A DNA stretch of 64,000 nt, taken from Chara braunii. Its lineage: Eukaryota > Streptophyta > Charophyceae > Charales > Characeae. The notes under the pieces were generated by a model. That model saw only the letters and a list, made by a program, of their open reading frames with translations. It had not been told where the DNA came from and did not search any database. The stretch spans positions 1,286,657 through 1,350,656 of the forward strand of contig BFEA01000298.1 in assembly GCA_003427395.1 (NCBI GenBank), read 5' to 3'. The position numbers were made by a program, and so were the translations under genes. Below are positions 46,238 through 57,788 of the stretch, piece by piece. How positions within the stretch are numbered: the stretch's first letter is position 1; each line of letters starts with the position of its first letter.

Positions 46238-47252
46238 GAAACATGTCGAGGAGGGCAGCAGGAAAAGATCTACCTAAGGAATGATGAGGACAGGGCTAAT
46301 AGCCGGCTAGGGGTGACAGCCAGAGTCCTTCTATAGCGAAGGGCGCAGCAGGGAGGACGAGGATGGCCGCAGCAACCAAAGGTGTGGAGTAACCGCCGGA
46401 TAAAACAAACAAAAAAAGGACCGGCTACAGGAACTGGGATGCCTACCCACCTTGAGGAAGCCATCTTAGAAGCCGAGGCGAGGCGGGCTAAGACACCAAC
46501 CGCTGCCGCTGGGACCCATGCGGAGGGAAAAAAAACCTATGGCAATGGACGCGGAAACCGAGAAAATGAGACGACAAGAGGAAAAAGAGAGGAAATTGTG
46601 TGAGTCGGCAGGGAAAACCCTGAGACTGGGGGAGCCCTGAGGGCTGATAACTATCTGCCGTGTCGATTTTTTTTTTTTTCTTTTTTTTTTTCACGCGCAG
46701 GATTAGAAAGACATGGCAACGGGCAAGGACGTCTGGAGTTAGCGTAGCCAAAGACTTGGTCTGCTAGTACTTCCAGATCAAGAAGGAAGCACGAGTACAA
46801 ACTCATGATCATGTGAGAGGTGAAGACCGAGGGGGAGAGTTGTTTTCGCAGCCCAAGGATTGGAAGGTGTGATAGTAATTAAGTTGCGTAAGGGGGCACA
46901 ATGACATTGTTGGGCGATGTTTTTGGGACCAAGAGGGGGCTGCAACCCGACGAGCTGGGCCACCCAAGGGCGGGACGTCAGGAGGCGGAGGTATCTGTCA
47001 ATGACGTTGCGAACGTCCCCTGCAATAGCTCTACCACCCTCGTTGAAGTTTAAGCCCAACTTTCGAAAAATGGTCTGGCCGCAAGAGAGGGATTGAAAGT
47101 AGGAGATTCCCTTCGACAAGAAAAGAGAGTGAGCTGAATTTGAAGGCGAAAACGTTGTCGGAGCAGGTAGCAGTAAGAAGACTAAGGGAAAAGGTAGAGT
47201 CTAAAGCAAGTTCTCCTTCCTTTGATTGTATGGCATGCAGGACTGATACGTT
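46238..47252. other. Spacer with a possible frameshifted coding scrap; T-run at 46666-46692
   Basis: Near 46440-46630 an Ala/Glu/Arg-rich reading (MPTHLEEAILEAEARRAKT, then after a shift ETEKMRRQEEKERKLCESA) looks like a decayed coiled coil, possibly the N-terminal part of the gag-like frame downstream. The rest shows nothing convincing. Confidence 0.35.
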
Positions 47253-48368
47253 ATGGACGTCCCAAATGACAGAAAGGGCCAAAGAAATAAACGTGATCAC
47301 ATAGGCAACATGGATGGTCGGAATTTGGGGGAACAAGACGGTAGCATAAATACCAACCGACGGTTCGACAACGAGGAGGTCAAAGGCAACGCGAAGGGGA
47401 TTTTGGAAAAAGGGAGTCATACCGGAAGGAGGCCTGCAGGATCTCAGGGAATGAGGCCAGGCATAGTTGGAAATACGAAAAAGTCACAAACCTCGGGGGG
47501 TGGATTGACGAAGAAAAGGAAGGTGGCGGATACCCTACGAAGACTTAAGGAAGTGGAGCAGATGATGGCAACCTACAAGGCTAGTGTAATTGAAGAAATG
47601 ATAAAGGACATTGAGGTTGAGCATGACAATGAGCTACACAATGATGAATGGCAAGGTGAGATGCAATGAGAACGCATGATTGGGAAGCCCGGTGAATGGG
47701 GGACGAACGAAAATGCGGGGGAAAAAAGGGGGGTGCGACCCTCCGAGGTAGGGATCGCGAAGGAAATAAGGAAGCCAGGAGTGGACCATGGAGTGAGTCG
47801 ACAGACAAAGGGACAATCCTTGTCAAATGAAGACCATAGTGAGCTGTGGAATCTAAGGGAGAGACTGACAGTCTAGCTCGACCAGGAGAGGGGTGTCAGA
47901 ACAGAAGATCGTCAGCGAAACGACGAAGGGTCTGAGTTCCTAGAAATAACCGGGTACGAAGTGAAAAAGGGGCCGAAGGAGTGGCATGATCAAGGCGAAG
48001 GGGCGGACTACCAGAGAGAAAGGATATGGGATACCCTCCGGATGGTGCAAGCCCGGGTATCTCGAACTCCGTTGGTACCCCAAGAAGCTCTAGCCCCAAG
48101 ACCCGAGCGCCCGACCGACCGGAGAGATCCTTCGAAGGAATCATATCAATATTGCGCCTTGATGGGACACTTCGTTAGGCTTTGTCCGAAGCTTAACCAT
48201 GACATCATAGGAGGGCAGTGTTCTAAGACCCTCAAGGGACAGATCCCGAGTCCTAACGGAGAAAGGGTTGATTGGAATTCACATGGGGGGATGAGACGCG
48301 TCATAGCGACATTAAACAACCTAGACTTTTCGGTAATGGAGAAAGAGGAAGTAGGCGAGCTTTGTTGA
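47253..48368 (+). pseudogene. Retrotransposon gag-like frame with a mutated zinc knuckle
   Basis: A single register runs about 370 codons with two stops (TGA at 47667 and TAG at 47874). The first third is polar and basic, followed by a helix-forming stretch (TLRRLKEVEQMMATYKASVI) and then YQYCALMGHFVRLC. This matches the CCHC knuckle C-x2-C-x4-H-x4-C exactly in spacing, except that the first Cys is Tyr (TAT, one transition from TGT). The tail (GGMRRVIATLNNLDFSVMEK) follows. Knuckles of this type bind packaged RNA in gag proteins. It lies on the same strand as, and about 1 kb after, the four-copy family. No matching pol is visible downstream, so it belongs to a decayed or non-autonomous element. 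Confidence 0.6.
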
Positions 48369-49800
48369 GGGCCCACATGTAACCAGAAGGAGAAAAGGAG
48401 TCGTGGATAGGATGGGACCGCCGCTTGAGAAAGGAAGGAGGGACACGATTTGACCTCAACAGCGAGAGGGCACCAAGACGAGCGATGCGACGTGAGGACC
48501 AGAAGTTGTGAGGGCGAGGATGGTCGAGGACGAGAAGCGGGAAAGCAAAAAAGGGTTTGAAGAGATCATCGTCAAGCTATCGATACCTATTGCGAGAGAT
48601 AGGCAGAGGAAGTAGTCAAGTTGGAAGGGGGAAGGAGGACCTTATGTTGATAACCGTAAGGGAACGTTACAAAGTGGCATAAGGATATTGGACAATTACG
48701 CAGCCAGTGGTTTTATCAATGGGTTAATGTAATACATGGATCATCAGGGTCGAAAGAGATATGAGGAGGGGCGAGTTGGTCACAGTGCCGACTTTCCACG
48801 ATGAAAGAACACTTGAGGTGTCCGCAGGAAGGAAAGGATAGATGTTCTTGCTTATAAGTTAGGCGGGGATACACCCCCGCAATTAAAGGAACTTGAAGAG
48901 GCTAGGAGACAAGGGACCAAAAAGAAAAATTGAGCCGCGGCAAAAGAAACTGTGTATACAGGTTGAATGTGGGATAGAAGATGGTGAACTGGTCATCTCG
49001 GTCGTCTTTTGGGGTGTGGTCTGGATTATGCAAAAGTTGACAAGGGCAAGATAGGTTGATGTTGATCTCTAGACGCTACCTCTCGCGCAAGTTATTCTGA
49101 AATATTCGGTACTGGCTGAGACATTGGGATAAAGACTGGTGGCAACAAAAAAGAATAGGCATGGTGTGAGTTTGACAAATGCCTGTTAGAAATATTAGTG
49201 GTAGGGCTTGGCCAGTGGGAATCAGGTTGTTAAAAGTGAATGAGGCAGGGACTAGTCGAAACTTCGCGCGGATGAGCAGGTTTTCGAGTCACCTTCTGCT
49301 AACAAGCTGCCTTGAAAGGTTTCTACAAGACAAGGGTTGACAGGGTATATTGGTATAGGATTAGCCTGGGCGGTTGTATTATGGATCATGGGAAAAACAA
49401 AGATTGTATTTTGGGAAAGAGGCTATGAACTTGGCTTGTTGAGCAGAGTCAGGCAGTGAATGTCATCTAAGTATAAGAGAGGTTAAGGAACCTATGGGGT
49501 GATCGACCTGAAAATGCCCTTCCCTAGGAGCCTAATCCAACCGGTCGTGAACGAGTCTACAACAGTGAAAGGCATGTGAGGTCATAAAGACAGAGAAAAA
49601 CATGGATTGAACATACTCCCTTCGCCATGGTTGAACGGCCGGGTGGGCTAGTGCTGCTTGGGGCTGCGCACCTCAATTCGAGCACTAGACGCTAAGTCAT
49701 ATGTATGTGTGAATAATAGATAAGGACAAAGGAAACAACACGCATAAAAACCCAAGAAGATGGTCACCTTCTAACCTCCGAGACAGAAATGGGATCCATG
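48369..49800. other. Decayed sequence with one frameshifted coding scrap
   Basis: At about 48770-48930 two registers join to read GELVTVPTFHDERTLEVSAG, then VLAYKLGGDTPPQLKELEEA, which looks like former protein-coding DNA continuing the gag-like frame. The remainder has dense stops and no pol motif (no YxDD, no integrase finger). Confidence 0.35.
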
Positions 49801-50400
49801 TCCTTGAGGCCCACCCCCTCGGGCGCTAACATTGGAATGGATAAGAATGACCCTAACCAGGCTGTTCGATTGAAATGGATAAGGACGGCCCTAACCAGGT
49901 CGTTCGGCTGAGAATGGAAAGAACGACCCTAACCAGGTTGTTCGGAATGGCCCCTGACAAGGGTCATTCTTTGGAATTGCGCACTGGGGTCCCCTTGCAT
50001 GACTGATTGAGAAAACGTTGTTTGAGAAAGACTCATTGAGAATGAGCTGGAAAAGGTAATGAGAAAAGAAAAAGGTCGATGGGTCGGCCATTGAAAAGAG
50101 TCATGAGAAGGATCGAAAGAGATAAGTTGAACGTCGTTGAGACGGTCATTGGATTGACCATGAGAAAGGATGAAGAGGATTGATGTAAGAGGAAGAGACC
50201 AGGGGGATGATCGCTGAAGTGGTCGTAAAATGAGGAGGAGAATTGGAGGGGCAGATAAATAAAGGAAGGCGAAAAAACTGAGAAGGACGTGGACCGTTGG
50301 GACGGTCACAGGGGATGACTATTGAAAAATTGAAAATCGGGAGGCAGGAGATGGACCGACGGGTCGGTCATGACGATCACTGACTTGTGGCTGACACAAG
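49801..50400. repeat. ACGACCCTAACCAGG repeats and short GACC/GGTC palindromes
   Basis: ATGGATAAGAATGACCCTAA, AAGGACGGCCCTAACCAGG and AAGAACGACCCTAACCAGG follow each other with a period near 43 bases (49836-49950), each ending in GTTCG. Further right, GACCGTTGGGACGGTC (about 50291) and GACCGACGGGTCGGTC (about 50354) are short hairpins. This may be the 3' LTR region of gypsy element 2, but no matching 5' LTR was recognised. Confidence 0.55.
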
Positions 50401-50804
50401 GTGTGGATAACAGCAAAAAGGTTGACGCCTCGGCTAACACCCACGCTTTGTCACTGATACGGATTAATCGAAATTTTGTCGCCAAGTGTATAGCCGTCGT
50501 ACTGAAAAGGCTGCAAATCGGAGAAGATAGGGGTTCAAACTTGGGTGCTGCACTTGCCGAATGGACGAGATATGCCCCACGGGTCTCATTAAACGCTCGT
50601 TGATCACCTGCTCCATAGAAAAGCTCATGGCGAAAGGGGAGAGGAAGGAGGCGAAGATTGAGGAGAGAGCGAAGCACAGTGCTCGAGATCGTCACTTTCC
50701 CACTTAGAAGTTGGAGGCGAGGTGGAAAGTGAGAGAGACGAAGAGGTAGGTAAAGGATGGAGATAGGATACCTGGCGGATGATCGGCCTAGCCGATCGGC
50801 TCCC

Positions 50805-51872
50805 TTACACCTCCGACGCAAGTCGTACCGTGTTCACCCCGTTAGGACCGAGCTCGGCTATGCGAAATCGTCCGAAGAATTGTGGCGCTAACTTACCCGG
50901 GCGAGCACATTTCCTCACCTGCACTACGTCCCTTAATTTATAATGGGGTCGGGGCCCAGCATTCCCGTTGCGGGCCTCATAGCTCCAGATCTCTTGTCTG
51001 TGGGTCATTTCGGTCATTCGCTGTCTTTTCTTGGCCAGCTGAGGAAGGGTCTTTTGACTCTTTTCCATCCACTTCAGGGGGCGCTTGGCCTTTTCCTTGA
51101 TCGTCGCCCTCGTAGATCGCCGTCCCAACGTCTTTTCGTCGTTCAGGCTAGGGAGAGTTATGCAGGCTAGGTTGTTGGTCAGTAATTGGAATAGAGACAG
51201 ACCGGTAGACTCATGGGGTGTCCCCCGATGAATGACCAGGATATGATCCACTATGTCAGGCCAAGGCCTTGTGTCTCTAGCTGCGATGTTCTGCCGAAGG
51301 GTGGTTTTAATTACCCGGTTGATATTTTTCACGAGGTCGTTCGATTGGGACATATGAGGAGCGGTGTTCCGAATGGAGACACCATGTGTGACCAGCCTCC
51401 TTAGGACTTCTCCTCGGAATTCTGCTTCATTGTTCGTTAAAATTTCCTCGGTGTCCTAATGCATTCCGAGGAAACGGTTGACATATCGCACCATTTCCGT
51501 CGTCTATTGCGTTTTACATAGATACGCCTCGATCCATTTGGAGAAATGATCTACAAAAACGAGAAGGACCGAATATCCACAGCTCTTCGGCCCAGGGAGA
51601 ACGACAATGTCCGTTGTGTCCATACTGACTCTTTGGAACGGTCGTTCGACTACCGTTGGCACGATGGACCGGGGAAACTGAATCGGCGCCTTATCCGCCG
51701 CACAGACGGGGCAATTTTTGACGATGAATTTAACATCGTCCCTACTATTCGACCAGTACCACTCGTTCTTGTCAATGGCTGACTCTATAATTCTGACAGC
51801 AAAATGAGCGGCGGTTTCCTCATGGGCCGACTTAACCCAATCATACCTCATTAATGGATGAGACACAGACAT
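50805..51872 (-). pseudogene. Gypsy 2 integrase
   Basis: From 51872 down: an HHCC-type zinc region (SAHEETAAHF...CPVCAADKAP), then the catalytic core with VSMDTTDIV and VFVDHFSKWIEAY (first Asp). A break with several stops lies between 51504 and 51353, which removes or obscures the second catalytic block. The C-terminal part (51353-50805) shows PWPDIVDHILVIHRGTPHES, then YKLRDVVQVRKCARPGKLAP and FGRFRIAELGPN, the usual SH3-like tail. I see no chromodomain. Integrase inserts the element's DNA copy into the host genome; this copy is inactive. It is in frame with the PHD segment upstream apart from one TGA at 51978. Confidence 0.8.
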
Positions 51873-52115
51873 CCAGATCCCCCTTCCGTCTGTCTTTCGC
51901 TTTTCTAACCGTTCTTCGACCCATCTGTAATCCCGTGCCCTCTCGTTGGCCCGCCTCCGATCCTCGTTGGTGAATTCTCAGAGGGACTTTCCAACAATCG
52001 TAGCTATCAGGGTGACATCTGTCCACACTTCGGCACGCCGAAATCTGCGTGTCTTTTCCAATCCTTCGGACGTGGCTTTGAGGAATCGAGCCTTCGTTGG
52101 GATTTTGTCGCTACG

Positions 52116-52277
52116 ACACAAGGGACACAACCAAGTTTTGTCCGTGTTCCTACGTCGGGCGCAAGACCCATGGGCCCTGGAGACACATCGTTCACAATCT
52201 ACCCATTCGACGTACCCTTCCCCACTAGGGTGCATAGGGATCGAGTAAACTCTCGATATTGCTTCGCAGAAATAACA
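52116..52277 (-). other. PHD-type zinc finger encoded between RNase H and integrase of gypsy 2
   Basis: The minus-strand frame 52376-51978 reads CYFC, then 23 residues, CERC, four residues, HGSC, eleven residues with a Trp (TWLCPLC): C-x2-C-x23-C-x2-C-x4-H-x2-C-x11-C-x2-C. This is the Cys4-His-Cys3 order of a PHD finger, including the Trp two residues before the final Cys pair. PHD fingers commonly read histone tails. The frame continues into integrase through one TGA (51978-51980), so the finger was probably part of the Pol protein. All eight zinc ligands are intact although the copy is otherwise damaged. A RING variant is less likely because the His is the fifth ligand. Confidence 0.8.
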
Positions 52278-52399
52278 AAATTTGTCGGGTGGGGAGAGGA
52301 AAGAGGAAGAGGAGATGGGAGAGAGAGGGTCCCTAGAATTACCTTCTCCGCCCATCGCCATGAGGCTATGTGTCACTTTCCGATTGTTCTAGGGAGAAT

Positions 52400-55210
52400 G
52401 GTCACCTTTCCGTACGTCGGTCCTTTGTTCAACTCCGGCTCCTTCCACGACGTGATCTCTTCCCCCTTAGCTACCTTGCTTGGTCGAGGCAAGCACATCA
52501 GCCCGACTGCGTTTTCGTGCTTCTTCGTTTTTTGATGGACGATGTCGAAATCATATTCCTATAGTCGTACGGCCCATCGTCCAATCATCCCCATGTAGTT
52601 GGTGAGCCTCTTGAGAACCAATAGGGGCACGTGATCCGTAATGAGGAGAAACTTCTGCCCATACAAATACGAAAGGAAATGCTGGATTCCCCAAATGACC
52701 GCATAGCATTCACCTTGAGGAGTCGAGTCATTCCGTCGTTCGTCAAGTACCGTTCACAAGGCATACCCAATGACGTGTTCTCAGCCGTTCTTCCCTTCCT
52801 GCGCCAAAGTGGCGGAGATCACCTCGGGCTGCCAATTCGTGATGAGTATGAACTGATTCTCGAGATCGGGCTGAATCAAAATAGGGGCAGAGGCCAAGGC
52901 CTCGTTCAAAGTGGAGAAGGTCTGTTCACACTCCGCGTCCCAATTCAGCGACTGGTCCTTCTGCAGGAGGTTCGTTAGAGGTCGAGCGATCACCGCAAAT
53001 CCCTTGATAAATCGTCGGTAGTACGAGGCCGGTCCTGGAAAGACTCGAACCTGCGTCAAGGACTTGGGTGTGGGTGCCTCTTGAACCGCCTTGACCTTTC
53101 TCGAATCCGGTCTCAAGCCTCCTGGGGTCACTACGTATCCTAGGAACGAGATTTCCGAGAGGAAGAACTCACTTTTCTCCAACCCTATCTTGAAACCAGC
53201 ATCTCGCAATGCTCCAAGTGTCCACTCGATGTGTTGTGCGTGTCCATGAAACAACTCAGAGTACACCAGAATGTCGTCCATGTACATAATGACATAAAAA
53301 ATAATCATTCATTGGGTCAGTCTGGTCTTGTTAACGAAATTATGGAAGGTGACGTTCATTGCTCTCTGGTAAGTAGCTGGTGCATATTCCCATGGGACAG
53401 CGAACCCACTGCCACGTGCCCTCGAACAACACAAACGCGGTCTTTGGCCAGTCCTCCTCCTTGACTAGGATATGATGAAACCCATGGCGGATGTTGAACT
53501 TACTAAAATAGTTGGTGCACCCAATCGCATTCAACAAATCATCAATCCTGGGAAGGGGGTACACATCTTTAATCGTGATATCATTCAATCTCCTATAATC
53601 AATGCATATGCGAATGGATCCCTTCTTTTTCGGGACTAGAACCACAGGGAAGGACCAGAGCCCAGTAGCCGGTTTGATCCATCCGTTAGCTTCGAATACA
53701 CGGTTCCGGTTGTTCTCCGTTCCATGAGGGAGTAACGGTATGGTTTACAATGGATTGGCGGATGCGTCCTTGTTTGGATTTCATGTTCGATAACAAAGAA
53801 CAATCCGATGTCTGTGTCCTTGATGCTAATCGCCCCTTGATATTCGGACAGGATGTCGACGATAAGGTGATGAGTTTCGTCGAGCACGTACTCGGGCACA
53901 TGTAGCCCGTAAAATTGTCCATGGATGCTAACCGTCACTTGTTTTGTGCAAACCTTTGTACCGTTTCGTGGGGGGGGGGACAAAATGAACGAGTTATCCG
54001 ATCGCCAGGAGAACACCGTGGCGACCATCTGAGCGTCTTCCCGGATCGCGACGTGTTCTTCTGGTGTAACGCCGTCCTCGATGTCTCGGGGGCTAATGGG
54101 TTTCTCGACAATTTTTATCCCGATTTCGGAGGGCGAGAGATCACCACGCCCAGGGGGGTTCAGAGCTTCGTTCTCCAGCCCCTGTCATACCAACCGAACC
54201 TCCTTTCCTGTAGAGAGTAGGGAGCGAGGTAACCCCGTAATGTCACAAAAGGCTTTCTTGTCGCTATATCTTGGGAGGAGCGGGGTGGTGGCCTCATATA
54301 GGGTTCGGGGGGGTACCCAAGAATCGGTCATTCGGGATACCTGTATTATTGGTTCTCCCAAGATTAGGGTTCGCGCCCGTCGAAGATTCCGTTCCGTGAG
54401 GACAAACGTCTTCGTCGTTTTCTTCCGAACTGGGTAGCGAACCAGTTGGTGTGTCATGTCCATGATCACGGGGTCCGCTTCCTCCCCACTGTCAGAAGTG
54501 TTGGATGAAGACTCGGGCTCTTTTTCCCTAGTGTCTGGTTCGCCAAGGGGCTCTCTCCAGGTGATTACGTGGAGTGGACCCCTAATTTCAGGAGGAGCTT
54601 TCCGAACTGCGGGTAATGTTGTTCGGAGGGTTAGACACATCGGAATGCGTACGGTCCGTATTTCGAAGGATATCGAGCGGTTCTCGAAATCCAAGTTGGC
54701 CTGTAGCGCAGTGAGGGTCGGTAGTCCGATAAGAACGTCGTAGGTATTTAAATGCAACACTACAACATCCTCCAAGGCGTGGACTTTTCCTAATCGGAAC
54801 GCGACATTTGTCATCCTTCCTACCACCTTGATTTTGTCCTCGTCAGCGGAGATAAGGTGGTCCCTTTCTGTCAACGCGATCAAATTTTTATTTCTTCCTG
54901 CTCGTTCCACCACCTTCAGAGTGACGGCTAAAACAACGACCCCTGAATCGATGATAGCGTTGTACGGGATTCCCCAGACTTCTACGCCACATTCCGCGGA
55001 TTTCCTCGAAATAGTCTTAATACGTAGGAAATGGTTGTCCTTTTGGATCAGTCCTAACCGTATCGGCTCTGAAGTGCTGGGAACATCGGGTTTGTCCTCA
55101 CGGATGGGAGCCTTTCCCTTAACGGCTGCTAGTTTGGTGAGGGCGAACCGCTTTTGATTTGCCTTGCAATGTTGCAACATTCGTTCGTTTGCCTGCTCTG
55201 ATATAGACAA
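52400..55210 (-). pseudogene. Gypsy 2 protease - reverse transcriptase - RNase H
   Basis: From 55210 down: a long open frame (341 codons, to 54185) with the protease motif AIIDSGVVVLAV and DVLIGLPTL. RT follows (54028-53340) with VLVPKKKGSIRICIDYRRLN, YPLPRIDDLL, FSKFNIRHGFH and, in the next frame, MYMDDILVYS with GLEKSEFFLSEISFLGYVV (53308-52781). RNase H begins at ILITNWQP (normally TDAS) and continues as KFLLITDHVPLLVLKRL near 52600-52680. YMDD is the catalytic RT site. Frame changes between the blocks and the altered RNase H residue mark it as dead. The product would copy element RNA into DNA. Confidence 0.85.
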
Positions 55211-55559
55211 GAGATGTCCGATGGGTAGGGGAATTCAGTGATCCAGTGCTCGAACGATGTTCAGGACATCGATTTCTCCCGTAACGAAGGTGGGGGCGTT
55301 AGACTCCATTTCTCTAGGAGATGGCCTCCATTCTGTTACTTCGCGTTCCTCATTCGCGGGACAGTTGGCTCCAATCATTCCCATCCCCGGGTAACCCAGT
55401 GAGATTTATTGATCGAGCGGAATGAGCTTCGCGGCTTCCTCGGTAGTAGCGATCGCATTCCCCCATCCCTCTCCTTCTTCCACCATTGTGCCTACCCTTC
55501 CTGGTCCGTTGGCTACGGTTGCGGCTGTCGCGGGAGCTGCTCCTATCCGGGCTAGTGCA

Positions 55560-56872
55560 GATCAGTTGGGGCAGTCCCAGGCTATGTGACCTGGCTGGTG
55601 ACACGTGTAGCACCCATCCATTCTTACGCCGGTATTAGCTACGGTGTCGAGCGTGAGGGCTCTCGCCTTTGCGAAAAAGTCGGGACCTAAGGGTGGTGAC
55701 AACCCCTTAGGGAAGGTAAGTTGTGCCCCGCGAGAACCTATCTTGTCGTAGGGAACCGCGGGATGTACAACTGGTGCACTTGGCCGGAGCAGCGAAGGGT
55801 CGACGTGGGTTACCGTGTCGTCCCCGAGTTATCTCTAAAAAGTTGAAAGCCTAAGTCTCTCCTGCGTGACGCGGCCGGAAGGGCCCTCGCTCACGTGGGG
55901 GCCGATGCGCTCGACAACGGCACCTCCTATGGGTTGGTCGGGGGTTACTCCCGGGGCCACTGGTACCGCGCGAACCGCGATGGGGCGCATCGACCGCATC
56001 AACGACTTCATTCATGTATTGTGCTCGTGGTACTTTTTTTTGCTTTCCTGCATCAGGTTAACTAATATTCGTGTTAATTATAAGATTGCGACTGATTCAT
56101 TTGGCTTAGTGACCATATCTGGGGGAGGCATAGGGGCTGCCATTATGGGCAGTCCTGGGGTTGGGTCTGCCATCGATCTTTTAACTCCAACCTGCTTTAA
56201 ATAGGTGACGGGGCCAGAGACGAAGCCCATGTTTTCGAACTTATTTTGGAGTGTGGCTAGCTTTACTTTCACTCTAGCCAATTCCGAGGAATCTCCTTCC
56301 TTAGCATGATCCTCTACTTTTAGGAAGCTAACGGTAAGCTTTCATTCCACCTCTTCTGCTCCGTGTTACATAGTGTGATTGATGGGGGAAAATTGCTTTC
56401 GCAATTTCGCCCGCATCGCGCGGCTTCGGAGTGCATGGATGAACAAATTCCTTCCGACCTTTTCGTCTCTCTCTGACTTGACGAACAACCTGTAGAACCT
56501 ACTTCGATATTCCGTGACGGACTCAAGGGGTTTCTGAACCCGATCTTTAATCATAAAAAAAGCTTGTTCAGGGTGTATATAATCAAATCGGTGCAAGAAA
56601 TCCCTCTCGAAGGTTGGGAGGTGTACCCAAGCATAGGTGTTAAACCAATGATGCGCATCCCCTCCCAACCGGGTGGTGATATTAATTAGGGTCTCATCAT
56701 TGTCGTATTGTTGTGCACACAGTGTGGCTAACCATGCCCCAGCCAAGTGATGTGCAAGATCAAATAGGTACAGATCGGGTGGAGTTGCCGGTGCTCGAAC
56801 CCGGACGGGTGGAGCGAGGATAGGTGCCTCGCCTTGCTGTACATTAGCGTTTTGTGCTTGGTTAGCGTTCAT
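55560..56872 (-). pseudogene. Gypsy 2 gag with CCHC zinc knuckle
   Basis: The start at 56872 (MNANQAQNANVQQG) opens a 168-codon frame with a retrotransposon gag core: LAGAWLATLCAQQYDNDETL, LGGDAHHWFNTY, FERDFLHRFD and VTEYRSRFYRLF. After a broken middle (56365-55625), a perfect CCHC knuckle CYTCHQPGHIAWDC is encoded at 55571-55612 and is followed by a stop two codons later. Gag forms the virus-like particle and binds RNA through the knuckle. The start is chosen because the sequence upstream leads without coding to the candidate primer site at 57013-57024. Confidence 0.8.
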
Positions 56873-57012
56873 ATTGGCACCCTACCGTCCTATCGATCTA
56901 CTCCGAGTTATTATCGGATCGCGCCTGGGTGCCTTTCTCTGTCTAGGCCGTCCCCTGTTTAGGCTCGCCAGGGGCCCTGCTCGCTTAGCAATCCTCGAGC
57001 TTGACACTTGTC

Positions 57013-57024
57013 GCTCCAATACCA
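57013..57024 (-). other. Candidate primer-binding site of gypsy 2 (initiator-Met tRNA)
   Basis: Minus-strand TGGTATTGGAGC differs at two of twelve positions from TGGTATCAGAGC, the usual plant initiator-Met primer site. It lies about 140 bases upstream of the gag start, in the right orientation. No CA-ending LTR border was confirmed beside it. Confidence 0.5.
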
Positions 57025-57442
57025 ACCTCACGCCCAGCGCCAGCTCGTCGGATTGCCCAACTCCCTACTCACCGTCCCGCTCCTGCCCGTTAGCCGATCC
57101 TCTCGACCGTGCTAACTCCAAAGTTGATTAGAGAGCGAGTTAATCGCGCTTGCAAAATTTATAGCGTGAGCATTCGCGCAAGATAACCGGAGTTGTGCCT
57201 GAGTGGGAGGGAAGGAGGAGGAAGGAAGTGCCTACGACTGCATGGTCGGGCCATGGCGTGGGGGACGTAGCCACTCTCCACACATCGATCCAGTCATGCA
57301 TCGCTCAGGCCAATAAGATTGAGGAAAATATGTGAGTGCAAGGGCGAGACGGAAATATCAAGAAGGAGGAGATTACAGTTACATTCGCGCTTTGCCATGG
57401 CAAGAAGAGAATTATGGTTACACGTGCAATTAAGGCGCAGAG

Positions 57443-57780
57443 CTGTGTAGCATCGTGTTCGGGTTCGGTGACCGAACGTGAACGAGCGCCGAAACTCTCC
57501 GAACGCGAACATAAAAATATTAAAAAAAAAAAAAGAAAAAAAGTTCTCCAAAAAATCTGAAAAACATATATGTTATGTAAAATAATAATACAAGCAACTT
57601 TTTCCTTCGAGGTATGGTCAAATTCGTAACCAAATTCAAGTTAAAAATAAAAAACCATTTTTTTTTAATTTATTTTTTTTTAATATGTTCGGCCGAACAC
57701 GTTCGGGTGACGTTCGGCCGACCACCCGAACATGTTCGGACGTTCGGAAAAGCTTCGAACATGTTCGGTGTGCTACACAG
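57443..57780. mobile_element. Non-autonomous hAT-like DNA transposon, 338 bp, with 8-bp target duplication
   Basis: Perfect 10-base inverted ends CTGTGTAGCA (57443-57452; complement at 57771-57780) are flanked by identical 8-mers GCGCAGAG (57435-57442 and 57781-57788). Subterminal GTTCGG/CCGAAC motifs cluster at both ends (57459-57505 and 57689-57769). The centre is AT-rich and non-coding. The 8-bp duplication and subterminal repeats point to hAT. Confidence 0.88.
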
Positions 57781-57788
57781 GCGCAGAG

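Larger units (their letters stand above)
50805..57025 (-). mobile_element. Ty3/gypsy element 2 (internal region), degenerate
   Basis: Minus-strand gag (56872 down), CCHC knuckle, protease, reverse transcriptase, RNase H, a PHD-type finger, and integrase down to 50805, in Ty3/gypsy order. A candidate initiator-Met primer-binding site lies upstream of gag at 57013-57024. LTR ends were not resolved. The copy differs from gypsy 1 in every domain, so it is a separate lineage. Confidence 0.85.
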
